Shown: positions 53,339-62,319 of the stretch, in pieces
Layout of the letters: each line of letters begins with the position of its first letter
Numbering within the stretch: position 1 is the stretch's first letter
Origin: Campylobacter massiliensis
GTDB lineage: Bacteria; Campylobacterota; Campylobacteria; Campylobacterales; Campylobacteraceae
DNA length: 64,000 nt
Assembly (NCBI RefSeq): GCF_014253065.1
Contig: NZ_JACLZK010000001.1
Location: 310,001-374,000, forward strand
Reading direction: 5' to 3'
The notes under the pieces: generated by a model
What the model was told of the DNA's origin: nothing
Seen by the model: only the letters and a program-made list of their open reading frames with translations
Database searches by the model: none
Translations under genes and position numbers: made by a program

Positions 53339-55627
53339 ATGGATACTTCGAGGCGAAATTTCTTAAAAGCATCCACCGCCACGGGCTTGCTTGCGATGAC
53401 GTATGCGCCAGGTACCCTGGGCGCAGTCGGCGCCAAAGCGCTAGAAGGCGGCGATAAGACCGTTTATAGTTTTTGCGAGATGTGCTCTTCTCGCTGTCCT
53501 ATCGAGGCCAAGGTCGTGGACGGCAAAAACGTCTTCATCCAAGGCAACGGCAAGGTAAGCGGCACGGCGACTTCCGTGTGTGCAAGGGGCGGCAGCGGGC
53601 ACAATCAGCTCTACGATCCGCAGCGCATCGTAAAACCGCTCATCAGAGTAGGCGAGCGCGGCGAAAACAAATGGCGCGAGGCGGGCTGGGACGAGGCGCT
53701 TGACCTAGTCGCTAAAAAAATGCTAGAAATCAAGGAAAAATACGGTCCCGAGAGCTTTGTATTTACGGCAAAATCAAGCCAAACGCACAAGCTAATGACG
53801 ACATTTGCCAGCGCGTACGGTTCACCAAACTGCTTTTCGCACTTCTCCTGTTGCCCGATCACCTATCAGATGGTTTGCGAGCATATGTACGGCGACGCGA
53901 AGCTAAAAAGAGACTTCGGCAACGCAAAATACGTCGTAAATTTCGGTCACAATCTTTTTGAAGGCATCGTCATCGCCGATGCTAAAAAGCTAGCTAAAAT
54001 GGCCGCGAAAGAAGATACCAAGCTGCTGGTTTTAGATCCGCGCTTTAGCGTCGTGGCCTCAAAAGCCGACGAGTGGCTACCCGTAAAACCGGGAACCGAT
54101 CTGGCCTTCGTTTTAGCCCTTATCCATACTTGGATCAAAAACGGCACTTACGATAAAGAATTTATAGAAAAATTTACGATCGGATTTGACAAAGTCGTAG
54201 AAGCGACCAAAGACACCACTCCGCAGTGGCAAGAAAAGATTACCGGAATACCTGCAAAAACCGTCGAGCGAATCGCGGGCGAAATCTGGAAAGCCGCACC
54301 TAAAGTCATCATCGACTTCGGTCACAACACCACTACGACTAGAGCCGAATACATCCGCACTCGCGCGATAATGACGGCAAACGCGATGATGGGCAACTGG
54401 GAGAAAAAAGGCGGAATCTTCGGCGGTAAAAAGGCTAAATTTTATAACAAACTAATCGGCGAAGAGTTAATCCCCGAGATTACGAACCCGGACGCCGCGA
54501 TAAAAGTACCTAAAGTGCCTAGAATAGACGCTGCGGGCGAGGACGGACGAAACAAATTCGTCAGCAGAAGCCACGGCGTTTTGATGGAGATCCCGCAAGC
54601 TATACTAAGCGAAAAGCCTTATCCCGTAAAAGGCTGGTTTAGCATAAGGTTTAACCACCCGATCAACGTCGCGGGCACGGAAACTACGATAGAGAGCCTA
54701 AAAAAGCTTGATTTTATCGTTTGTTCGGACATTTATATGAGCGATTTTGCGATATGGGCGGACGTGATACTGCCTGAGAGCACCTATCTGGAGCGCGACG
54801 AAGGCATCGAGGATAAATCAGGACTAAAACCCGCGTATATGATAAGAAATAAGGTCGTAGATCCCGTCGGCGACACCAAAAACGGCTACGATATCTTTAG
54901 GGAGTTAGCCCGCAGGATGAAAATAGACGAGCAGTACTCCGCAAATACGATGGACGAGTGGCGAATGCGACAAGTAAAGGGAAACGCCGAGCTTTTGGCA
55001 AAGCTGGTTAAAGACGGCTACGTCACGTGGAAGGTGCCGGGGATTTTGTTTAGAGAAAAAGATAGCGTAAAAGAATTTACGAAAAAATTCCCTTACGCGG
55101 AGCAGTTCGTGGGCGACGGCGGGCTGATGGAGTCGCAGGTCAAATTTAAAACCGATAGCGGCAAAATAGAGCTTTTTAGCGAAAAAGTCGAAAAGCAGTT
55201 TCCCGGATACGGCTGCTTAAACGCCGAGGGCATGGACGTATTTTTCGGCGAGGAGCTTTGCCTAATGAGCGGCAAAACGCCGATACACACCAATGGCCAC
55301 ACGCAAAACGTCGAATTTTTAAACGACTTGATGAGTAGCGCGCCCGTCTGGATACACCCTAATACCGCGAAAAAATACGGGCTAAAAGACGGTGATAAGA
55401 TAACTCTTCAAAGCAAAACCGCGAAGGAAAAGGCAAACGTGATGCTTACCGAGGGCATCAGAGAAGATACGCTTTTCGTCTATCACGGTTTCGGTCACGA
55501 AAGCGCCGGACTAAAACGCACGAACGGCGTAGGAACGAATCAAAGCAAGCTACTAGATCCTACCGTGATCGGCCCCGTCGCCTCCACGATGGTGCGAAAC
55601 GTCGGCGTCAAGATAATAAAAGCGTAA
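53339..55627 (+). CDS. psrA: Polysulfide/thiosulfate reductase catalytic subunit (PsrA/PhsA)
   Basis: A 762-residue molybdopterin enzyme exported by Tat (SRRNFLK near residues 4-10). A 4Fe-4S motif is formed by C46, C49, C53 and C81. The GNLxxNAAM-type later segments and the FSHFSCCPIT region (probable Mo ligand Cys) place it in the PsrA/PhsA/SrrA clade. Substrate (polysulfide, thiosulfate, tetrathionate) cannot be fixed from sequence alone. First gene of a three-gene operon with psrB and psrC. Confidence 0.9.
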   Translation: MDTSRRNFLKASTATGLLAMTYAPGTLGAVGAKALEGGDKTVYSFCEMCSSRCPIEAKVVDGKNVFIQGNGKVSGTATSVCARGGSGHNQLYDPQRIVKPLIRVGERGENKWREAGWDEALDLVAKKMLEIKEKYGPESFVFTAKSSQTHKLMTTFASAYGSPNCFSHFSCCPITYQMVCEHMYGDAKLKRDFGNAKYVVNFGHNLFEGIVIADAKKLAKMAAKEDTKLLVLDPRFSVVASKADEWLPVKPGTDLAFVLALIHTWIKNGTYDKEFIEKFTIGFDKVVEATKDTTPQWQEKITGIPAKTVERIAGEIWKAAPKVIIDFGHNTTTTRAEYIRTRAIMTANAMMGNWEKKGGIFGGKKAKFYNKLIGEELIPEITNPDAAIKVPKVPRIDAAGEDGRNKFVSRSHGVLMEIPQAILSEKPYPVKGWFSIRFNHPINVAGTETTIESLKKLDFIVCSDIYMSDFAIWADVILPESTYLERDEGIEDKSGLKPAYMIRNKVVDPVGDTKNGYDIFRELARRMKIDEQYSANTMDEWRMRQVKGNAELLAKLVKDGYVTWKVPGILFREKDSVKEFTKKFPYAEQFVGDGGLMESQVKFKTDSGKIELFSEKVEKQFPGYGCLNAEGMDVFFGEELCLMSGKTPIHTNGHTQNVEFLNDLMSSAPVWIHPNTAKKYGLKDGDKITLQSKTAKEKANVMLTEGIREDTLFVYHGFGHESAGLKRTNGVGTNQSKLLDPTVIGPVASTMVRNVGVKIIKA

Positions 55628-55637
55628 AGGAAAAAAG

Positions 55638-56207
55638 ATGAAAAAAGCGTATAGAATGATACATGACGAAAACCTCTGCATAGGCTGCCAAGCGTGCTCG
55701 GTGGCTTGCAGGAGCGAAAACGAAGTGCCTAGAGGCGTTTTTAGACTTCAAGTCCATTCGCAGATAAAGGGCAAATTTCCAAATTTAAAAACCGACTTTA
55801 GCAGACACAGCTGCGTGATGTGCGAGGACGCTCCGTGCGTGACCGTTTGCCCTACGGGAGCTAGCTTTCAGACGGCTGAGGGTATCGTGCTGCTAGATCA
55901 CTCTACCTGCGTATCTTGCAAATACTGCATCCTGGCCTGTCCTTACGACGCTCGCTACGTCGAGCCAAAAACCGGCGAGATAGGCAAATGCACGTTTTGC
56001 TTTGAAACTAGAGTCAGCGTAGGCGAGCAGCCTGCGTGCGTGACCGTTTGTCCGACCGATGCTTTGGCATTCGGCGATATAAACGATCCAAACAGCGAAG
56101 TAAGTAAAATTTTAAATAATAAAGCTCACTACTATCCTAAAGCCGAGCTTAAAACCAAACCGAAGCTTGCTATGATAGCTAACCGCAAAGGAGGAAGCCA
56201 TGAATAA
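55638..56207 (+). CDS. psrB: 4Fe-4S electron transfer subunit PsrB/PhsB
   Basis: A 189-residue DmsB/NrfC-type protein with four 4Fe-4S motifs: CIGCQACSVACR, CVMCEDAPCVTVCP, CVSCKYCILACP and CTFC with CVTVCP. It connects the membrane subunit to PsrA. ATG 10 bases after the psrA stop with AAAGGA; overlaps the next gene by 8 bases. Confidence 0.94.
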   Translation: MKKAYRMIHDENLCIGCQACSVACRSENEVPRGVFRLQVHSQIKGKFPNLKTDFSRHSCVMCEDAPCVTVCPTGASFQTAEGIVLLDHSTCVSCKYCILACPYDARYVEPKTGEIGKCTFCFETRVSVGEQPACVTVCPTDALAFGDINDPNSEVSKILNNKAHYYPKAELKTKPKLAMIANRKGGSHE

Positions 56208-57171
56208 TATGTGGGGAAGCGTAGCGCAATATAATGAAATTTACTGGCCGTGGCCGATAGCGGTTTATCTATTTTTGGCTGGTTTATCTGCAGGCGCGAT
56301 GATGGTTGCGTTGCTTGTTAAGTGGAACTACCACAAAAAACAAGACGGTAGTATCTGGGACGCGATGGTAAAGGCGGGCGCTCTAGTAGCTCCTATAACG
56401 ATCACCGTGGGCCTTGCGCTTTTGGTGCTTGACCTTGGCAAGCCGCTTAGTTTTTACTGGATTTTGATTAAGTATAACTTTGGTTCCGTTATGTCTATCG
56501 GCGTTGCGTTACTGCTGCTTTATACGCCGCTAGCTTACCTTTTTGCGGTAATTATTTTCGAAGAAGAGATAGAAAAGTATAAAATTCTAGCGATTTTACG
56601 CCCTATTTCTAGGCTGATTCGCTCTTTCGCGCCTCTTTCAAAGATAGTGGAGACGGCGCTTTTCGGCCTTGCGATCGGCGTAGGTATATATACGGGCTTT
56701 TTGCTTAGCGCGATTACGAAGCTTCCGCTTTGGAACACGCCGATTTTGCCGATCTTGTTCCTAACATCAGGCTTTAGCTCAGGCGTAGCGACAAACATCT
56801 TGGTCGGACTTTTGTGCTTCAAACACCTTCTTAACGAAGACAACGTGAAGTATCTTTTGGTTATGGACTTGCGCGCCGTACTTTTCGAGATACCGCTTAT
56901 AGCTATACTATTTTTGGGACTATATTTCGAGGGCGGAGCGAGTGCGCTCGCGGCAAAGCAAGCGCTTACTACGGGGCAATACGCGCTTATATTTTGGCTT
57001 GGCGTCGTAGGATTGGGGCTCTTGACCCCTATCACTATAGCGCTAACGGCTCTTAAAAATCACGCTTATAGAGTGGGCTACATCATAGCAAACTCTCTTG
57101 TAGTTATCTGCGGCGTCGTGATGCTAAGATACTATATAGTTTATGCCGGTCAAGTTTTTACGGGCGCGTGA
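56200..57171 (+). CDS. psrC: NrfD-type quinol-oxidising membrane subunit PsrC/PhsC
   Basis: A 323-residue membrane protein of the NrfD/PsrC family with about eight membrane helices. YWPWPIAVYLFLAGLSAGA is the conserved start. It oxidises menaquinol and passes electrons to PsrB. Overlap with psrB confirms coupled expression. Followed by a terminator. Confidence 0.94.
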   Translation: MNNMWGSVAQYNEIYWPWPIAVYLFLAGLSAGAMMVALLVKWNYHKKQDGSIWDAMVKAGALVAPITITVGLALLVLDLGKPLSFYWILIKYNFGSVMSIGVALLLLYTPLAYLFAVIIFEEEIEKYKILAILRPISRLIRSFAPLSKIVETALFGLAIGVGIYTGFLLSAITKLPLWNTPILPILFLTSGFSSGVATNILVGLLCFKHLLNEDNVKYLLVMDLRAVLFEIPLIAILFLGLYFEGGASALAAKQALTTGQYALIFWLGVVGLGLLTPITIALTALKNHAYRVGYIIANSLVVICGVVMLRYYIVYAGQVFTGA

Positions 57172-57195
57172 AATTTAGACTAAACTATACGCATT

Positions 57196-57223
57196 AGGCT
57201 CGGTAAACTCGCCGAGCCTTTTT
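57196..57223 (+). terminator. Terminator of the psr/phs operon
   Basis: An 8-bp stem AGGCTCGG (57196-57203) / CCGAGCCT (57212-57219) followed by five T. Confidence 0.85.
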
Positions 57224-57295
57224 AAATTCAGACGATCCAAAATCATTTTTAGCTATCATCTCCCTTAAAATATTGCGATAAAATTCGGAGAATTT

Positions 57296-57964
57296 ATGAA
57301 AATTTTACTGCTTGAAGACGACTTCGTATATCGTGAGAGCGTTAGCGAATACCTAGAAAGCCTAGGCTACGAGGTCGATGAGGCGCCCGACGGCAAGGTT
57401 GCCTGCGATAAGATAGCGGCGGGCTTTTATCACCTGCTGATCCTTGATATCAAGGTCCCGCATATCAGCGGACACGAGGTGATAAAATACGCCAAAGATA
57501 TCGGCTATGACGCGCCTATAATGATAATGACCTCGCTCGTGGATATAGACGATATGGCGGTCGGATACGAGCTTGGCTGTAACGAGTATCTAAAAAAGCC
57601 CTTTGAGCTAGCCGAGCTCAAATTTAGAGTAAACGAGCTAATGCGAAAATATCACGGCAGAGACGATAAAAACTTGATCGCGATCGATGAAAACTTTAGT
57701 CTCGATACCGCCAAAAAGCGGCTTAAATTTAAAGGCGAGCCGGTTGAGTTAAGTTTGAAAGAATTCGACATCATCGAGTGTTTGCTGTTTCATAAAAACA
57801 GCTTTGTCGGTATCGAAAGGCTGCGCGCCGAGGTGTGGAACGACAAGGAGATCGACCCCGCCGACGTACGCATGCATATACTAAAAATCCGTCAAAAAAC
57901 GACTCCCGAGTTTATAAAATCATCGCGCGGACTAGGCTATAAGATAGATGTTTCAAAATCTTAA
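57296..57964 (+). CDS. OmpR-family response regulator
   Basis: A 222-residue regulator with receiver (phosphoacceptor Asp51 in LLILDIKVP; acidic pair LLEDDF; Lys in YLKKPF) and a winged-helix DNA-binding domain (RMHILKIRQK, SSRGLGYKID). It overlaps its kinase by 17 bases. The dyad at 53244-53267 upstream of the nearby psr/phs genes is a possible target. Confidence 0.93.
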   Translation: MKILLLEDDFVYRESVSEYLESLGYEVDEAPDGKVACDKIAAGFYHLLILDIKVPHISGHEVIKYAKDIGYDAPIMIMTSLVDIDDMAVGYELGCNEYLKKPFELAELKFRVNELMRKYHGRDDKNLIAIDENFSLDTAKKRLKFKGEPVELSLKEFDIIECLLFHKNSFVGIERLRAEVWNDKEIDPADVRMHILKIRQKTTPEFIKSSRGLGYKIDVSKS

Positions 57965-59072
57965 AATCCCCATTTTAGCCACTTTTATTATCATGGCTTT
58001 GTTTATATTTCAAAGCTACGAGATTATAAATTTAAGCTCCAAAGACGAATACTCAAAAAATATGTTCGAGCTGCTGGAGTACGAGGGTAAAATCCGCAAA
58101 GCGCTCGATAAAAACGAGACTTTGCCTATTTCGCTCACATATAGATACGGCGTTTTTGATCTCAAAGAAAAGCAGATCGTCTCAAATTTAGACGCACGCC
58201 CGAGCGATTTAAAATTTATCACCCGTCAAGAAAACGGCCATCTTTTTTACAAGACCTATTTTAGCGCGGACGGCGAGTTTTATTATCTCGTGCTAGCCAA
58301 AAAGCAAAACGCGGCTAGGATTTTATTCGTCGCGGCTCTAACTCTTGCCTTTGCGCTCGTGGTCGTATTTTTCGCGCTTTATTTGTCGTTTGTTAGCGGT
58401 ATAAAGCCCTATAAAGACGCTAAAAAATATATGAATAACTTTTTTAACGACGCGATGCACGAGCTAAAAACGCCGCTGGGAGTCATCGGCATAAACCTTG
58501 AAATGCTAGGCCTTGATAACAAATACGTCACCCGCATGCGCTCGGCTCTAAAGCAGATGCAAGTTACATACGAGGACACCGAGTACTACATCAAGCGCGG
58601 ATATATTTTATTTCCGCCCGAGATTTTAAATTTGAGCGAATTTTGCCTCGAGCGAGCGCGGTATATGCGCGGTATCGCGATGGCGAAAAATATCAAAATT
58701 TACGACTTCGTCGAGCCGAATTTGCAAATTTTTATGAGCAAGATAGAGGCAGGCAGACTGATCGATAACAACCTAAGCAATGCCGTAAAATACAGCCGCG
58801 AAGGAGGAATAATAAATTTGCGCCTTTTTGAAAAAAGCGGCAAAATCGTGCTCGTAGTCGAGGACGAGGGCGAAGGCATAAAAGATACGAGTAAAATTTG
58901 GAAACGCTACGTCAGAGACGAAGGCGTGCAGGGCGGCTTTGGGCTAGGGCTAAACATCGTGCAAAGCATCTGCGTGAAAAACGGCGTAGAGTACGGCGTG
59001 AAAAGCGAACTGGGCAAAGGCAGCGTCTTTACCTATAAATTTTCGCCGTACTCAAAAAGCCTGCTTGACTAA
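57948..59072 (+). CDS. Sensor histidine kinase
   Basis: A 374-residue membrane kinase. First membrane segment residues 7-24, a short periplasmic sensor of about 95 residues, second membrane segment near 125-150, HisKA with His171 (AMHELKTPLG) and HATPase_c with NNLSNAVKYS, DEGEGI and GFGLGL. No HAMP domain is clear. Pairs with the upstream regulator. Confidence 0.92.
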   Translation: MFQNLKIPILATFIIMALFIFQSYEIINLSSKDEYSKNMFELLEYEGKIRKALDKNETLPISLTYRYGVFDLKEKQIVSNLDARPSDLKFITRQENGHLFYKTYFSADGEFYYLVLAKKQNAARILFVAALTLAFALVVVFFALYLSFVSGIKPYKDAKKYMNNFFNDAMHELKTPLGVIGINLEMLGLDNKYVTRMRSALKQMQVTYEDTEYYIKRGYILFPPEILNLSEFCLERARYMRGIAMAKNIKIYDFVEPNLQIFMSKIEAGRLIDNNLSNAVKYSREGGIINLRLFEKSGKIVLVVEDEGEGIKDTSKIWKRYVRDEGVQGGFGLGLNIVQSICVKNGVEYGVKSELGKGSVFTYKFSPYSKSLLD

Positions 59073-59920
59073 TCAAACCAAACGCTAAGCTTTGCTAAAT
59101 TTCGCTCTTTTGAGTCCGAGTTAAAATAAATCACGAAGTAGCCCACGCGCTCACCCTTTGCGTCGTTCATCGGCTGGACGGTAAAGGCGTGCGAATCCGT
59201 CTGATAAAATCCGCCGCTTTTAAATTTGATATCCTTTAGCATCGGCAAGACGTTTAAATTTGCGTAGCTCTTATTTACGAAATGAAAGCCTTCGATGATG
59301 CCCTCGTCGCTGCTGTTTTGATAGGGCAGGTCGCCGCCTGCGTCGAGCAATACGAAAAGATCAAGCCCTTGTTGCGAGAAAAAGTCGCTCAAATGCTTAA
59401 AATCAAGTAGTACTTCGATACTGCCGAGCATCTTTTTATCCTCAAATATCGGCGCGACCGACCTAATGAAAACTCCCGCGCGACCGACCTCGATGCCTGC
59501 GGCTACGCCGTTTTTAGCCTCGGCTAGCAGGTGGCGAAAGTTCGTTAGATCGTCGTTATACATCGGTATCCAGCTCCTAGCAAAGCTCCTCATTTCGGGC
59601 GTATGGATGTGAAATTTGGCATTTTGGTAAATCGGCACCTTGCTTAGCGTTTTGGTAAATTCGCCAAGCGTCTCTAGGCACATCCGTCGGTCGTTTTGGC
59701 TCATGCATTTTTTTACGTGCTCGTTTTGCGCTAGTAGCGCCGCCACCGTCATCGCGGAGAGTTTTTCCTCTTCTATGTTTTTATTTAAAATTTGCGTTTG
59801 AAAGTCGAGAAATTTTTTGATATTTTCCGTCTGCGTCTGCTCGTCCCAGCGCGCCTTATAAACCGCCAAAACGCCTGCTACTACGAGGAACGCGAGCGTT
59901 AGAAGTATTTTTTTATTCAC
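59069..59920 (-). CDS. Orphan Cache-domain periplasmic sensor protein
   Basis: A 283-residue protein with an N-terminal membrane anchor (residues 4-20) and a Cache-type ligand-binding domain (FHIHTPEMRSFARSW, then GIEVGRAGVFIRSVAPIF). It resembles the extracellular part of a chemoreceptor but has no cytoplasmic signalling domain. GTG start overlaps the HIT gene by 8 bases; the 3' end overlaps the kinase gene tail to tail by 4 bases. Signal output unknown. Confidence 0.8.
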   Translation of the reverse strand: MNKKILLTLAFLVVAGVLAVYKARWDEQTQTENIKKFLDFQTQILNKNIEEEKLSAMTVAALLAQNEHVKKCMSQNDRRMCLETLGEFTKTLSKVPIYQNAKFHIHTPEMRSFARSWIPMYNDDLTNFRHLLAEAKNGVAAGIEVGRAGVFIRSVAPIFEDKKMLGSIEVLLDFKHLSDFFSQQGLDLFVLLDAGGDLPYQNSSDEGIIEGFHFVNKSYANLNVLPMLKDIKFKSGGFYQTDSHAFTVQPMNDAKGERVGYFVIYFNSDSKERNLAKLSVWFD

Positions 59921-60284
59921 GTGTTTTGCCTAGCTCGCGCGCTAAAATTTGAGAAAACTCGGCAAAATCAGGCAAATTTAGCTCGCCATCGCGCTGCTTT
60001 TTGCCCCACATGGACTCCGGGAAAAAGCTATCGCTCTCAAACCTAGCCATCACATGAAAATGCACTCGCGGCACGTAGTTTGCAAAGCTTGCGATGTTTA
60101 TTTTCGTGGGATTATAAAATTTTCTCATTGCCTTTTCGGTCGTTAAAACCGCTTCAAATATCCTTTTTTGCGTCGCTTCGTCGCAGTCGGTTAGCTCCTT
60201 AAACGGCGTTTTGGTAAAAATTTTTACCCACGGTATCTCGCTAGTTTCGCGCTCGACGAAAATCAGCTCGTCTTCAAAAATCAT
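59913..60284 (-). CDS. HIT-family nucleotide hydrolase or transferase
   Basis: A 123-residue protein with the HIT active-site block VPRVHFHVMARF, where the usual first His position is Arg but both catalytic-type His remain. HIT proteins act on nucleotide phosphates. Operon with the downstream Cache protein. Confidence 0.88.
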   Translation of the reverse strand: MIFEDELIFVERETSEIPWVKIFTKTPFKELTDCDEATQKRIFEAVLTTEKAMRKFYNPTKINIASFANYVPRVHFHVMARFESDSFFPESMWGKKQRDGELNLPDFAEFSQILARELGKTRE

Positions 60285-60481
60285 TTTAAGCTCCTTTTTG
60301 ATAGCGATTTTAGCTAAATTTGAATTTTAATCTTTTTAAATTAGGACTATTTGCTTTGATCTGTATTTCGGGTGTGCTCTGTAAAATTTAGCGGTTTTAT
60401 GGCGTATTAAATTTGAGTTTCTTGCATTAAAATTTAAAAGCGAAATTTAACGCCTCCACTCGTCAAATTTCTCCTATTAAT

Positions 60482-62317
60482 TTACTCTACAGTCACGCTT
60501 TTAGCGAGATTTCGCGGCATATCTACGTCGTTGCCTAGCCTCACGGCGATTTCCAGCGCAAAAAGCTGCAGGATGATCATCATCTCGAAAAACTCACTCA
60601 TCGGGTGAGCTTGCTTGCTCGTTTTGATAAAATCGTCGCTAAGCTCGAACTCCTCGGGGCTAATCGCAAGTATATAGGCGTCGCGGGCAGCTAGCTCCTC
60701 GACGTTGCTCTTGGTTTTTTCGTAGAGGACGGTTTGCGGCATCAGCGCGATCGTAAAGAGCCTCTCGTCGGCAAGCGCGATAGGGCCATGCTTCATCTCG
60801 CCAGCTGGATAGCCCTCGGCGTGCAGATAGGAGATCTCTTTGAGCTTTAGCGCGCCTTCTAGCGCTAGCGGGTAAAATATATCTCGCCCGATAAAAAAGA
60901 ATCCGTGGCCGTGCAAATAGTGCTTGGCTAGGCGGCGGATGCGCTCTTGCGGCTCTTTGCTGATATTTAAAATTTGCGGGACGTGCAGGAGCGCCGCGAT
61001 CTCGCTTTTTAGCTCGTCTTTGCTTATTGATGCCTTAGCCTGCGCGATTTGCAGCGCTAGCATCCATAGCGTCACGACCTGCGTGGCGAAGGCTTTGGTG
61101 CTGGCTACGCCTTTTTCGATACCGGCGCGAGTTAACAGAGTGTCGTCCGCTAGGCGCACGATCGAGGAGTTATCGACGTTGCAGATGGCTAGCGTCTTTA
61201 GCCCCGCTTGCTTGGCGATTTTTAGCGCTTCTAGGGTGTCGGCGGTTTCGCCGCTTTGCGAGATGACGATAAAAAGAGCGTTTTTGTTTAGTTTTGGGCG
61301 CCTATAACGAAATTCGCTAGCGATCTCGACCTTAGCTCTCGTGTCTGCTAGACGCTCGAAAAGGTAGCTAGACGTAAGGGCTGCGTGATAGCTCGTGCCG
61401 CACGCGCAGATCACGATATCGTCGATATTTCGTAGGTACTCATCGGTTAAATTTTCAAGACCTACCGCATCCTCTTTGACGCGTCCCATTAGCGTTTCGC
61501 TCACTACCGCGCTTTGCTCATAGATCTCTTTTTCCATAAAAAAGCGGTAGCCCTCTTTTTGCGCGTAGCTTTTATCCGCTGGCAGCGCGGCAAAGCTCGG
61601 GCTTAGTTTTTTTGCGGCTTTAAAAACCGCGATCTCGTCAATGCTAACAAATCCGTAGCTTTTGTCGTCTAGGTAGCACACCTCTTTGGCTAAGCCGATC
61701 AGCGGGGCGTCCGAGGAGGCGAAAAATACCTCTTTTTCGTCGCTTTTGCCGATAGCTAACGGCGCGGCGTCCTTGGCGAAGAAAATTTTGCCCGGAGCCG
61801 TTTTGGTGATAAGCAGCGTCGCGTAAGCACCGTGCAGGCGCGCTACCGTAGCCTCGTATGCTTTAAAAGGCTCGCCGATAGTTTTTAAATTTTCCTCAAA
61901 AAGATGCACGATAACCTCGGTGTCGGTTTGGCTGAGGAAGCTAACGCCCTTTGCTTCAAGCTCCTCTTTTAGCTCTTTGTAGTTTTCGATGATGCCGTTG
62001 TGAACGACGAAAGAGTGCTCGCCAAGGTGCGGGTGAGCGTTGATCTCGGTAGGTTTGCCGTGCGTAGCCCAACGCGTGTGTCCGATCGCGACGCCTTCGC
62101 CGCTAGAGCTAAAGCCCTCTGATTTTTTGGCTAAATTTTCAAGCTTGCCGATGGCTTTGAAAAAGGCGATTTCTTGCGCGCATTTGTCGCAACCGCCATC
62201 CAGGCTCATCACAGCCATGCCTGCGCTATCGTAGCCGCGGTACTCAAGCTCTTTTAATCCGTTTAAAATAAACTCTCTTTTTTCTCTATTGCCGACGTAA
62301 CCGACGATTCCACACAT
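60482..62317 (-). CDS. glmS: Glutamine-fructose-6-phosphate aminotransferase
   Basis: A 611-residue cytosolic enzyme forming glucosamine-6-phosphate for cell wall and LPS. N-terminal glutamine amidotransferase with nucleophile Cys2 (MCGIVGYVG) and HTRWATHGKPT; two SIS domains (CGTSYHAAL, SQSGETADT) and the C-terminal DMPRNLAKSVTVE. Starts 2 bases after glnD. Confidence 0.97.
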   Translation of the reverse strand: MCGIVGYVGNREKREFILNGLKELEYRGYDSAGMAVMSLDGGCDKCAQEIAFFKAIGKLENLAKKSEGFSSSGEGVAIGHTRWATHGKPTEINAHPHLGEHSFVVHNGIIENYKELKEELEAKGVSFLSQTDTEVIVHLFEENLKTIGEPFKAYEATVARLHGAYATLLITKTAPGKIFFAKDAAPLAIGKSDEKEVFFASSDAPLIGLAKEVCYLDDKSYGFVSIDEIAVFKAAKKLSPSFAALPADKSYAQKEGYRFFMEKEIYEQSAVVSETLMGRVKEDAVGLENLTDEYLRNIDDIVICACGTSYHAALTSSYLFERLADTRAKVEIASEFRYRRPKLNKNALFIVISQSGETADTLEALKIAKQAGLKTLAICNVDNSSIVRLADDTLLTRAGIEKGVASTKAFATQVVTLWMLALQIAQAKASISKDELKSEIAALLHVPQILNISKEPQERIRRLAKHYLHGHGFFFIGRDIFYPLALEGALKLKEISYLHAEGYPAGEMKHGPIALADERLFTIALMPQTVLYEKTKSNVEELAARDAYILAISPEEFELSDDFIKTSKQAHPMSEFFEMMIILQLFALEIAVRLGNDVDMPRNLAKSVTVE

Positions 62318-62319
62318 GT

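Noticed and set aside
56535-57035. Minus-strand ORF of 166 codons
   Set aside because: Antisense to the conserved psrC gene, no ribosome binding site, low-complexity translation.
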